A stretch of DNA of 64,000 nucleotides, taken from contig CP136069.1 of the NCBI GenBank assembly GCA_032622095.1, forward strand, positions 83,538,958 through 83,602,957, written 5' to 3'. Below, in pieces: positions 37,633 through 48,229 of this stretch. The notes under the pieces are model-generated. The model made no database searches, was not told where the DNA came from, and worked only from the letters and a program-made list of their open reading frames with translations. Positions within the stretch are counted from its first letter, which is position 1, and each line of letters opens with the position of its first letter. The stretch is from Siphonodentalium dalli (taxonomy: Eukaryota > Mollusca > Scaphopoda > Gadilida > Siphonodentaliidae). The position numbers and the translations under genes are program-made.

Positions 37633-38415
37633 CTAAACAGTTTGAAAATCTGATAGTTATGGTATTCAAGTTATTGAAAACAGTTTTCTCTCTCTCATAT
37701 TCATCATTTTAGTGCTGAAAGCTTGTGCCATTGTTAACCCACATGTGCTACTAAAAATTTAGCTAAAAGTGGCTTGTAAGTAATTGAGCAAATAGTAACA
37801 ATTATTTAAGATTGACCTGTAGTATTTCAGTATTTAAATAGGTCGATGCTCGCTATAACACATCTTGGGTTTATATTTCTGTGACTGATGTCCATTTGGG
37901 GAAAAATATTTTTCAGAAATCTACATACTATATGTAATGTCAGTCACGAAAATACTACCTTTTTTGGTATAAAATAATATTGCATGACAATATAACAACC
38001 ATATCTTAGAGACGCTCAATATACCTGAGCCTCAATGTCTGTGTTCAAAATAAGCACCATTCGATGTCTAAGTTGACCGCTAGCAAGAGTTGAAATATGT
38101 AATGTCAGTCACGACATGTAATGTCAGTCACGTTTTGCAATTTGTTCCTATTCTGGTAGATGACATAAAAATCTTGTAAGAAAACATACTACATGTTTTA
38201 ATTGGATTTGTAAACATATGCAGTTCCATATAAGTGCATCTACTACTAGTAATTTTGAATATTGTTCTCATGATGTACATGTATGTGAGCATTGAATGTA
38301 CGGAATGTGTAGCGGTATTTAATATAGTAAGAAATGTTTCAGAACATAGATGGCGAGAGAGTAAGTCGTACACATCGTACTTATCTCCTGAGATGTGTTT
38401 TTGCGATTTTAACAT

Positions 38416-38580
38416 ATGAAGACGTTTCTGTTATGGTCAGTGCTGGCCGCTGGGAAGTTCTGGAAGTGGCCTTCACATGAAGACAAGCTTATATATCAAT
38501 GGGAAGACATATGCAAGAAACTGAATGGCCCAGTTGTTGTTAATTCACGTGGGAATTTTGATTTCCCAGCAAATAGTTAA
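38416..38580 (+). other. 54-codon ORF, uncertain
   Basis: It reads MKTFLLWSVLAAGKFW, a hydrophobic start resembling a signal peptide, then a Trp-rich segment (KWPSHEDKLIYQWEDICKK), and stops at 38578. It lies inside intron 1 and between motif-island copies. There is no family resemblance I can name, and such a short ORF can occur by chance. Confidence 0.12.
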
Positions 38581-39116
38581 ATGCATGGTATAGATGATGA
38601 CACAGTGCAGTTCTTTGTTCAATATTATTTAGTGCGAATGGATGTACTGTGATATTACAGAGCTCTGATTCTTAATTGGCAGTACTATATATTCAGTTAT
38701 TGGTTTAATGTTCTTACATGTGTCTCCGAATAAACAAGCTATCAATAAAATTAAATGTCATGATCATTGGTACACAATTGTGAATATAATTCACCATTGG
38801 TCTATTCTAAAAAGAAGTGTGCAAAGTCTGAGCTGCTAACCGGTATATATTTGGTGTCAATAGGCAACCGTGTCTTTAAATGCCCCAATATCTATCACAG
38901 TAACTACATATACTAACTTCTTATCACAATAGGGATGTTTATTGAGAATCTTCTAACTTCTCCCTTCAAGCATTGATAAACTTAAATTAGCTATGGATGT
39001 GGTGGAAAATATGCGACAAATTGTTTGACGTGTAAAGTTAGAAGTTTTTCAATCTAAACTTCCCTAATATTTCCAGTAAAATCCTGCTGTTTGCATGAAA
39101 AAAAAACTACTACAAA

Positions 39117-39555
39117 TGGGGCTGCAACGATTCATCATGACTTCAATGATGCATCGCAATTTAGTCAATGCATCGCATCATAAATGTCTGAAGTGATACA
39201 TCACGATTTATGAAAGGCACACTTTTGAATAAAAACTCATCAAATGCTTTCTAACAACACTCAAGAATTCAGTTTCTCAACATTTATTTCCAAGAGTGAC
39301 ATAAATTTCATCAATGAGAAAGAGAAAGTTAGTAGGCAATTTACCCTTCCTAATTGCATGAATCAGATTGGTTACCATTTGGGCAATGAGCAACTTGATC
39401 ACTACAATGAGCCTGAACGAGGCTGAATTAATTCATAGATATACATGTACCGCGGTAGTGACAACTAGCAATTGTGCATCGTGGTTCACACCCCATCGAA
39501 GCATAAACATTGGGATGTGCATTGCAACGTGAACTTCCGCATTGTTACAGCCCTA
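39117..39555. mobile_element. hAT-like element, 439 bp
   Basis: The left end is TGGGGCTGCAACGATTCATC. The right end, reversed, is TAGGGCTGTAACAATGCGGA. Flanks ACTACAAA (39109-39116) and ACTACAAG (39556-39563) differ by one base. Internal GATGCATCGCA-type phrases repeat in both orientations. It splits motif island 2. Confidence 0.65.
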
Positions 39556-40974
39556 ACTACAAGTGCATGGGCTGAAAATTATTAGCTAGGTTATATATTC
39601 AGAAATTCATGTTCCCAGGTATAATAAACAGTGTGCTCAGACTTTTGTTGTGGTAATGAGTTGTTCAACTTCTACGAGAAAGTCCCAGTATTATGCCATA
39701 CAATGACGATTCTTATCCATTTATTTATTCAACTTGTATAAAAACAAAATATATCTCACTAAATACTGGTAAACAAACTGTACCAGGGAAATTTCGACAT
39801 AGATTTGATGTGGAATATCCAACTGAAATGTCATATGCATTTGTTGAAAATGTTTGCCAAAGTATAAGACAACTACGCAAATCACCTCCCATTTTCCCGG
39901 TCTCCGAACACTATTGTCTGAAAAACTTGTGCAAAAGGTAATTGAGAATTTGTTCAAACCGTAGGCTAATGTTTTGCACAAATTTAATCAATTAATATCA
40001 GTCACAGACATTAGTCTATCCATAATATTTTTTTGAAATTCCAACTATAATAATTGAAAAAGGTGTTCATATTTATTTGAATGTAAAACAACTTAAATTT
40101 GAAATCCAGTTACGATGTATCTTGGATAATTTTGTGTAATGTCAGTCACGCTTACATTAGCCAATGTCATGTTCATGTGCTGTATATGGTAATAAAATAT
40201 ATTAAATGCATTTAAACCCCATAAAATATTATTTTAGGGCACTAATTACTCATTTGGATCAGAAACTGTTGGAAATACTTGATATATTTCATAGCGTAAT
40301 GTCAGTCACGAAATTAGTGTAATGTCAGTCACGCATAATTTGGACAACAAAAAATATTTTATTATAGTTCTAAGCTTAAATTTTGCTTTTACATTATCTT
40401 GAAATATCTACCATGAAAAATTAACTAAGAAAAACATATGTGTTTCTGTAAATTTAAGACAAATTTAATTGGAAAACAAATTGGCAATGTGCCTTGATAT
40501 TTTCATGTAATGTCAGTCACGCTAACATTGAACGATGCCATTTTATCATTGCTTGACTAAATTCAGAATAATGCACATTTTTGGGTGCACCCTGGCACAA
40601 GCCAACATCACACATAGAAATAAGATTACATATTTATACATTTTGCTGGTATCACCACAATGAATCTGGAAAAAGTTCTTTGAATGTAATGTCAGTCACG
40701 TGGAATTGCCCAATATCTAAAAGATCACTTTATCAATAGCTATAATATATCATAAATGACCCATATGTGTTAATCACCTTCTATATTATTCAAATTCATC
40801 AAAGGACAAAAAACAAACAAAGCACCATATTCTTAGCCCAAATCAACTGAGATCCACTGGTAACTCAGTCACATCCTTACACATTCATTAAATTGAAATA
40901 ATAATGTTTCAGGAAATCAAGTAACATATAGTTCTATTGCTTATGAGCGTATCTTCAACATATTATGCACACCA

Positions 40975-41190
40975 TTTACCACCCCACCCCTCCCCCTCCC
41001 CAACCTACATCTCTTTCTCTCTCTCAACTGTTCTTCTCCTCTTGCACTTGCACCCACATTATGTCTATATTATAATTATTGTATTATTATAGGGCTCTGA
41101 CACATAAGCCATGGCTTCCACAGAGCCCCATTACCATATTGTAATTTATGTATACTGAGCATCAAATAAAATCACTTGAGTTTGAGTTTG
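40975..41190 (+). mobile_element. LINE 3'-end fragment
   Basis: A C/T-rich stretch is followed by GGGCTCTGACACATAAGCC and its partial inverse GGCTTCCACAGAGCCCC (a hairpin). An AATAAA and a tail of repeated TTGAGT follow. This layout is usual for the 3' end of a non-LTR element. No coding remains. Confidence 0.45.
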
Positions 41191-41438
41191 CATACTATTA
41201 AGTTCTCACAATGATTATTTTATAATTTTATTCAATCATAACAAATTTGTATTGTGTTTGCACTTTTATAATACTACCAATGTATTAAATAATAATACTG
41301 TCTTACTGATAATAGTAATAATAATATTGATATAAATTATAATTAACTCACTTAATAACAGATAAGTTGGTTTAGGAATAGCACAACGATAGTTATTAGT
41401 TAAGCATTTCAATCCAAAAAGCCCCACAGAGTGAACTA

Positions 41439-43810
41439 GTCATCTGGCAGGTGTGTGAGATAGGAAAGGAATAATAATTATGCTTAATATTATGCTTAAG
41501 CGTAATTCCAACGTAAGCGTAATAATGCAATTACGCTTACGCTGGAATTACGCTTAACGTAATGCATTTTTAGCTCAACTTACTTTTGTAAGTTTGAGCT
41601 ATTGCCATGGTTTGGCGTCCGTGTGTCCGTCAACAATTTCCTTTGGCGCGGGCTACAGGTTGTACCTTTGGTCTGATCTTCATGAAATTTGTCACGAATG
41701 TTGACATTGACATGTAGATGGGAACGAGTCATTTTGGGGTCATTCGGCCAAAAAACATGGCCGCTGGCAGCCATCTTGGATTTCAAGATTCAATCCATTG
41801 GCGCGGCCTACAGGTCGTACTGTTCATCTGATCATCATGAAATTTGTCATTGATGTTAATAATGACATGTAGATGGGAACGAGTGATTTTGGAGTTGTTC
41901 GGCCAAAAAACATGGCCGCCAGCAGCCATCTTGGATTTTACTCTTTGCATGACCAAATCCTTTGGCGCGGGCTACAGGTTGTACCTTTGGTCTGATCTTT
42001 ATGAAATTTTTCATGAATGTTGACATTGACATGTAGATGGGAACGAATCATTGTGGGGTCATTCGGCCAAAATACATGGCCGCTGGTGGCCATCTTAGAT
42101 TTCAAAATTCAATCCATTGGCGCGGGCTACAGGTCGTACTGTTCGCCTGATCATCATGAAATTTGTCATTGATGTTAATAATGACATGTAGATGGGAACG
42201 AGTGATTTTGGTGTCGTTTGGCCAAAAAACATGGCCGCCAGCAGCCATCTTGGATTTTACTCTTAGCATGACTAAATCCTTTGGCGCGGGCTACAGGTTG
42301 TACCTTTGGTCTAATCTTTATGAAATTTGTCAAGAATGTTGACATTGACATGTAGATGGGAACGAACCATTGTGGGGTCATTCGGCCAAAAAACATGGCC
42401 ACTGGCGGCCATCTTAGATTTCAAAATTCAATCCATTGGCGCGGGCTACAGGTCGTACTGTTCGTCTGATCATCATGAAATTTGTCCTGGATGTTAATAT
42501 TGACATGTAGATGGGAACGAGTCATTTTGGGGTCGGTCGGCCAATAAACATGGCCGCCAGCAGCCATCTTGGATTTTACTCTTTGCATGACTAAATCCTT
42601 TGGCGCGGGCTACAGGTTGTAGCTTTGATCGGAACATTATAAAATTTGTCATGGATTTTAACAATGACATGTAGATGGGAACGAGTGATTTTGGGGTCGT
42701 TCGGCCAAAAAACATGGCTGCCAGGAGCCATCTTGGATTTCACTCTTTGCATGACTAAATCCTTTGGCGCAGGCTACAGGTCGTTGTGTTGGTCGAAAGT
42801 TTATGAAATTTGTCATGAATGTTAACACTGACATGTAGATGGGAACGAGTGATTTTGGAGTCGTTCGGCCAAAAAACATGGCCGCCAGCAGCCATCTTGG
42901 ATTTTACTCTTTGCATGACTAAATCCTTTTTGTGCGGGCTACAGGTCGTAGCTTTGGTCAGATGGTCATGAAATTTGTCATGAATTATAACAATGACATG
43001 TAGATGGGAACGAGTCGTTTTGGGGTCATTTGGTCAAAAAACATGGCCACCAGCGTTTTACTCTTTGCATGACTAAATCCTTTGGCGTGGGCTACAGGTC
43101 ATACCTTTGGTCTGATCTTTATTAAATTTGTCATGGATGTTAACACTGACATGTAGATGGGAACGAGTGATTTTGGAGTCGTTCGGCCAAAAAACATGGC
43201 CGCCAGCACCCATCTTGGATTTTACTCTTTGCATGACTAAATCCTTTGGCACGGGCTAGAGGTTGTACCTTTGGTCTAATCTTTATGAAATTTGTCATGA
43301 ATGTTGACATTGACATGTAGATGGGAACGAATCATTGTGGAGTCATTCGGCCAAAAAACATGGCTGCCAGCGGCCATCTTGGATTTCAAAATTCAATCCA
43401 TTGGTGCGGTCTACAGGTCGTACTGTTCGTCTGATCATCATGAAATTTGTAGGTCGTAGCTTTGGTCAGATCTTCATAAAATTTGTCATGGATGTTAACA
43501 ATTATACGTAGATGGGAACGAGTCCTTTTGGGGTCAATTGGCCAAAAAAAATGGCCACCAGCAGCCATCTTGTATTTTACTCTTTGCATCACTAAATCCT
43601 TTGGCGCAGGTTAGACATTTCAATTAGCACCTTTCCTATTCCTCCATTTACTGTCAACCATTAAATTATTTCCCTACCTAAGTTGAGCTACAGTGTCATT
43701 GACACTTTCATTTGTATTACGCTTAAGTGTAATGGCATTATTCTTAAGTGTAATGGCATTACGCTTAAGCGTAATTCAAATTCCATATCTCACAACTCCC
43801 CTGGAGCTGA
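41439..43810. mobile_element. Possible CAGG-ended element carrying a satellite array
   Basis: CAGGTGTGTGAGATAGGAA near 41438 and the inverse of CCATATCTCACAACTCCCCTG near 43785-43805 form imperfect inverted ends. Inside each are clusters of the palindrome ATTACGCTTAAGCGTAAT and relatives (41480-41570, 43715-43780, and again 43910-43965). No target duplication could be matched, so the boundaries and class are tentative. Confidence 0.35.
41580..43620. repeat. Tandem array, ~155/165-bp units, about 12 copies
   Basis: The anchor GGCGCGGGCTACAGGT or variants recurs near 41645, 41800, 41964, 42118, 42284, 42438, 42602, 42767, 42932, 43084, 43249 and 43404. Early spacing alternates between about 155 and 165 bp, so the first half is organised as ~319-bp dimers. 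Each unit carries ACATGTAGATGGGAACGA and a pair CATGGCCGCC...GCCATCTTGGA. AGCTCAACTT flanks the left end (about 41572) and its inverse flanks the right (about 43679). Confidence 0.9.
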
Positions 43811-44252
43811 AATGGATGCAGCCAATTACTGATGCCAGTAACTTTTGACATATATTTACTTTAGATGATACCATTAAATGTAGTAAGGCTATGAAAACCT
43901 ATATTATGTTTAAGCATAATTACTAGTAATGGCATTACGCTTACCGTAAGCGTAATAGCATTATGTATGGGAGGCGACTAATAAAATTAAGTCCTTCTTG
44001 TTAGTACATACTAGTGGTAGGGTGCGCGGAGAGTGAAGATCCGTGCTATCTCTCTATTTAATTGCGCGCTGAGGTGCTGTGCTGAGGTTTATTGTTCCAG
44101 ATTTGTACGTGTGCGTTTTGTTCCCCTTTGCGAGTTGTCATCATGGATTACTATATAGTGACCCGTTGGGTGTGGGGAAGTTGATCTCAACGGATGTGAC
44201 ACTGTGAGAGAGATGCTCGTGGCCATATTGCATGCGATTGAGTTGTGAGTAA
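43811..44252. other. No gene seen
   Basis: It includes another ATTACGC palindrome cluster (43910-43965). A mixed-composition stretch (43990-44250) could belong to the neighbouring inverted-repeat element's target or to an older element. Nothing is assignable. Confidence 0.35.
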
Positions 44253-44312
44253 ATAAAAATAGGCGAGGATGATCCTCCAGGGAGGTACTCAATCACTTGA
44301 ATATCTTAAAAA

Positions 44313-44355
44313 TGGTCTAGCGCTTTCGATAACAAGTGTATCTTCATCAGGACCA
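44313..44355 (-). ncRNA. Candidate minimal hammerhead ribozyme
   Basis: On the minus strand, stem I TGGTC (44351-44355) pairs perfectly with GACCA (44313-44317). The core CTGATGA is at 44344-44350. Stem II GATA/TATC has a CACTTGT loop. GAAA is at 44324-44327, then a 4-nt GCGC stem-loop III, then TA as the cleavage-site dinucleotide ahead of GACCA. All conserved core blocks are present in the right order. One extra A lies between CTGATGA and stem II, a deviation from the textbook fold. The short stem III is like those in Penelope-like elements. Confidence 0.6.
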
Positions 44356-44678
44356 GGATGGGTAGATGTTTTGTCCAAATGACCCAATCCCACAAAATAC
44401 TCCTCTCCGATCCAAGCACACGTCCTATATTCACCCGATTAATCCCATTTGATTGGTCAACATCTCATTCGCCCATATTCGTCACAACCACAAACCATCG
44501 ACTCTGTAACCAAGTAACGCTCTATATCGACCACCACTACACAATACCTTCCGGTTTAAACATTTACGGTAACCACTGACTGTGCTCACTCTGCACAAGA
44601 CATATCGCGATCAACAATCCCCTTGTATGCCATCCAGGGATCCAAGACGTACCCAGCATATCAATATAGTATCATGAC

Positions 44679-44974
44679 TGCGGGTACTACACGATAAATA
44701 CCCGCAGTTGGTACAGATTATGATGAATAAAGCGACATACCCGCACCACTTCGGAGCATACCCGCAACCGCACATCCGGCGATCTAGGTTATAAATCATA
44801 TACCAGCGCAGTTTGTACTTTAACTCATGGACACACCACGTTATTAGTAGCACTGTATCCAATATACCTGCTACAACTACCCGCACTAAACCACAGTGAC
44901 TGGGCAGCAACATTATACCCGCACAAACTACCCGCATAGACTAACGGGAACCATTAAGGGACAACATACCCGCA
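44679..44974. repeat. Cluster of eight TACCCGCA octamers
   Basis: Exact copies lie at 44699, 44738, 44759, 44878, 44916, 44929 and 44967 on the + strand, and one inverse (TGCGGGTA) at 44679. Near-matches occur at 44650 and 44873. Spacing ranges from 13 to 119 bp, so this is a binding-site-like cluster, not a regular tandem repeat. Confidence 0.75.
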
Positions 44975-45099
44975 CTCAACCCCGAGACCTCTTCTGTGTC
45001 CATAACCTCCCGACATCTACCCATTGACCAATCAAATCCACGCTCAACCAACCTAGAGTATAATAGGACAGGCAAAATCCACATCTACCCATGTCATCC

Positions 45100-45137
45100 T
45101 GGTCCTGATGAAGATACACTTGTTAAGCGCTAGACCA
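45100..45137 (+). pseudogene. Damaged second hammerhead copy
   Basis: The right arm has GGTC, CTGATGA and the stem II 5' side with its loop. It then lacks six bases covering the end of stem II and GAA before GCGC-TA-GACC. By the known core requirements it should not cleave. Confidence 0.55.
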
Positions 45138-45607
45138 TTTTTAGGATATTCAAGTGATTGAGTACCTCCCTGGAGGATCATCCTCGCCTATTTTTATGTA
45201 ATAGCATTATGTTTAAGCTGTATTTGGGTCCGTATGTTTATTTTAAAAGCGAGATTGTCAAAAAGTTTATACTATAGGCCTATCGGAATTGCTGGAGCCT
45301 TTACTCAGATCAGGAAAAGATAGTACAAACATGTTAATGGAGGTCTGTTTGGTAACTCCTATGACAACAAAGAATGCAGAATTTTAGAAATATATATATG
45401 ACTGACCTTATAGCATTTCAGATAGACTTGCTTCCATTAGAGGTGCCACGATTATTGATTTTGATAATCGATAATCGGTCGTCAATAATCGATTAATCGT
45501 ACCTAATATTAATAACATCAGTGGAAGTATTCCGTAATATGGCCTATTGGCTGGGTACTGGTTAACTGCTATCGCTGCTTGTTTGAGACATCGTCTGATG
45601 TAATTTT

Positions 45608-46150
45608 TAGCTCACCTGAGACAAAGTCTCCGGTGGAGCTATAGTCATCACTCCTCGTCCGTCTGTCTGTCTGTCCGTCCGTCAAACTTTTTAAAAAAAC
45701 ATCTTCTCCTCTGAAACCATCATACCGTATTGGTCCATATTTGGTGTGGATGTTCCCTAGGTGACTCTCATTCAGATTTGTTCAAATGAGGTCACTGGGT
45801 CAAATAGTTGCGAAGCCAGGGCCATAACTCTATTCCTCCATAGTAATTCTTACAACGACTTCTTGTTCAGAACCATTGGGCCGATTTAGCTAATATTTGG
45901 TATGGAGGGTCCTTTGGTCACTGGTGTTCAGATTTGTTCAAATGAGGTCACCCGGTCAATTAGTTGAGAAACCAGGGCCATAACTCATAGTAATTCTTAC
46001 AATGACTTCTTCTAAAAAAATATTTGGCCGATTTAGCTTATATTTGGTACATAGATACCTTGGGTGACTGGGGTTCAGATTTGTTCAAATGGGGTCACTG
46101 GGTCAAATAGGGGCAGAGCCAGGGACATAACTTTAAAAACAAAAAATTTA
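45608..46150. repeat. AGCTCACCTGAG / GTCCGTCCGTC repeat, copy 1
   Basis: It begins TAGCTCACCTGAGACAAAGT with a self-inverse partner (GTCTCCGGTGGAGCTA) and a GTCTGTCCGTCCGTC microsatellite. Three degenerate ~150-bp units follow, each holding ATTTGGTNTGGANNNTCC, TTCAGATTTGTTCAAATG and GCCAGGGCCATAACTC. This repeat class is abundant in bivalve genomes (family knowledge). Confidence 0.8.
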
Positions 46151-46194
46151 ATTTTTGCATTTTGACCTTTAATTTTTGTTTAGGACACATCACA

Positions 46195-46650
46195 GCCTCA
46201 TATTTCTTACCTAGATTTTTCTTAGCATGTTCTTCATCTGTATGGATTTTGGTATTGTTTATTTAACCCCTTCCACTCTTGTTTTGATATAGAATTCATC
46301 CAAGACAGGATTACTCAAACATTTTTCATCTGATCAACACCAAATTTGGTATATGAATTTTTGACACTTATATACAGATCAAGTTAAAATATGGGTTTGA
46401 TCAGATATATTTTAACAGAGTTATGGCCCTTTATAATTCAGACCTCTTTGCTATGCACTATTAATTTTTAAGAGAACACTGAAGCCTGTATTATTGAAAA
46501 AGCCAATTTATCATAGTGTGGTCACCCAATACTCTTGCTTCAGACTGCTTGCTTCAGACCAGTTTACCATCTGTCATTACACGACATGACATTAGCTAAA
46601 CAAATATTCTACCAGAGTCTACAATGAATAGTCCATTGTTCATTTCTCCA
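46195..46650 (-). repeat. 'GGGTCATAACTCC' repeat, inverted copy
   Basis: Inverse of the 13-15 kb family. It contains TAACAGAGTTATGGCCC, CAACACCAAATTTGGTATA and, at its end, GAATAGTCCATTG. Confidence 0.6.
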
Positions 46651-46659
46651 AGCCTGGAC

Positions 46660-48130
46660 ATAGTGTGTCTGACATTTGCAGAATGAAGTCCCCAGATGGT
46701 GAATTTAGTGTTGCTACCCCATACAGCAGGCTAGCATCACCAAATACACCCTCAATTACCTTATTCTGCTTAGGCCTCATCTTCTGGGACAATTTTTTTT
46801 AAACATGTTTTAAAATTTGAAAAAAAGTGACACCATTATATATAACATCTGCAGAGTTATGAAACTTTACTCTTTAATGAAATTATGGAAACATTCCACC
46901 CTCCCCCACCCACCCCTCCCACATGCCCCAGGCCCAACCCTGCCATCAACAAACATCCCTTCCAAGCCATATCACCTCTCAATTTAATACCTCTTCTCAC
47001 CACAGAGGCATATATATCTGTAAAGGTACAGGTCATTAATTATATAAACTGGCCAGATGACATGTATTATTCTAATCTAAACATATCTGTAGCAATTTAA
47101 CAACAAACTGGTGCTTCCATTCAATGTTAGGTGATGACTGACATTCAATGATACTGTGAATGGCTTTGATTTCTTCAAGTCTGGAAATAGTGTGTCTGAC
47201 ATTTACATAGTGAGGTCCCCAGATGGTGAATTTAGTGTTGCTACCCCATACAGCATGCTAGCATCACCAAATACACCCGCCAGGGACCTAATTCTGCTTA
47301 GTCCTCATCTTCTGGGAAGTATCCTAAGTATCAAATTGACAGTTTGATTTAGTCACTTTTTCCACCTGTTCGGTTTCAATGTCCCCCTAATTTGCAGAAG
47401 ATAAAATGCATAATTGAGGTGCTCAATGGGTGTGTATCACCAACTTCAACTGTAGGACTTCAATCTGTTCCTTGGTTTTATTGGCCATTGAGGCCTAATC
47501 AGATTGAGGATGAATTTGGTGATGCTAGCCTGCCTTACAGAATATTGTCATTAAATCCACATTTTCGGGACCTAATTCTGCAAATGTCAGACATACTAAA
47601 TTCAGGTTTGGCCATTTCATATTATTGTTTTAATCACCACTTATCCAGATGAAATCATACGACTAATATTCAAAGAAAAATGGGGGGGGGGGGGGGGGGG
47701 GGGGTATATATTGGATTAAATTTGTCTTCTATCTGGCATTTGCAGAATGAGGTCATTTAGTTATGCTACCCTGCACAGCAGTCTAGCATCACCAAATACA
47801 CTAGCCAGGGTCCTCATTCTGCTTAGGCCTCATCTTCTGGGAAGTATATAGGCACTTAAATTGACATTTTTACTTACTTTAGCCCTTCTGTTTAGTTTCT
47901 ATATCCCCTAATTTGTGAATATAAAATGCATAATTGAGGTGCCCAATGGGTGCACATCACCAACTTTAACTGGAGAACTTCAATCTAATGCTATGTCTCC
48001 CATAGCAGTTGAGGCCTACACAGAATGAGGTCCCCAGAGGGTGAATTTGGTGATGCTAGCCCGCATTGCAGGATTGTGTCATTAAATTCACCCTTTGGGG
48101 ACCTCATTCTGCAAATGTCAGACAATTTGT
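46660..48130. repeat. Palindromic 'GGTGAATTTAGTGATGCTA' repeat cluster B
   Basis: Palindromic cores lie near 46670-46770, 47200-47300, 47500-47590, 47745-47825 and 48020-48120. They alternate with ~200-bp shared filler (TTCTGGGAAGTAT, CCCCTAATTTGCAG, CACCAACTTCAACTG). It is the same family as at 5.4-5.8 kb and 62.5-63.1 kb. A G run sits at about 47683-47703. Confidence 0.8.
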
Positions 48131-48229
48131 TCAGGCTTGTCTGTTCGAATATTATGTTCTTAACCACCAGTCTCCAGTTGAACTCATTATACCCTGATTT
48201 TGCAAAGAAAACTTGGGTTTGAATTTGTC

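Larger units (their letters stand above)
37934..40700 (+). repeat. Motif island 2: scattered GTAATGTCAGTCACG
   Basis: Eight exact copies of this 15-mer lie at 37934, 38099, 38118, 40136, 40296, 40319, 40507 and 40686, all on the + strand. Spacing is 160-190 bp, with two close doublets (19 and 23 bp), apart from one ~2-kb gap that contains a hAT-like element. Flanks just after some copies are weakly alike (CGCTTACATTAG and CGCTAACATTG), so old diverged repeat units are likely. Confidence 0.75.
44253..45197. mobile_element. Inverted-repeat element with hammerhead-like motif (Penelope/retrozyme-like?)
   Basis: Terminal arms of about 115 bp (44253-44368 and 45082-45197) are nearly identical inverse copies. 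The outer part reads AATAGGCGAGGATGATCCTC. The element is flanked on both sides by GTAA (44249-44252, 45198-45201). Both arms hold a hammerhead-ribozyme-like motif, intact in the left and damaged in the right. Hammerheads with very short stem III are known in the terminal repeats of Penelope-like elements and in retrozymes (family knowledge). No reverse transcriptase or GIY-YIG ORF is visible, so this would be a non-autonomous or remnant copy. Confidence 0.6.

Noticed and set aside
37934-40700. CRISPR-like reading of the 15-mer island
   Set aside because: Repeat spacing is 160-190 bp with irregular doublets, there are no cas genes, and the sequence is intronic.
44358-44937. Small ORFs on both strands inside the hammerhead element
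   Set aside because: No RT, GIY-YIG or other domain signature. Open stretches are short and overlap the TACCCGCA cluster.
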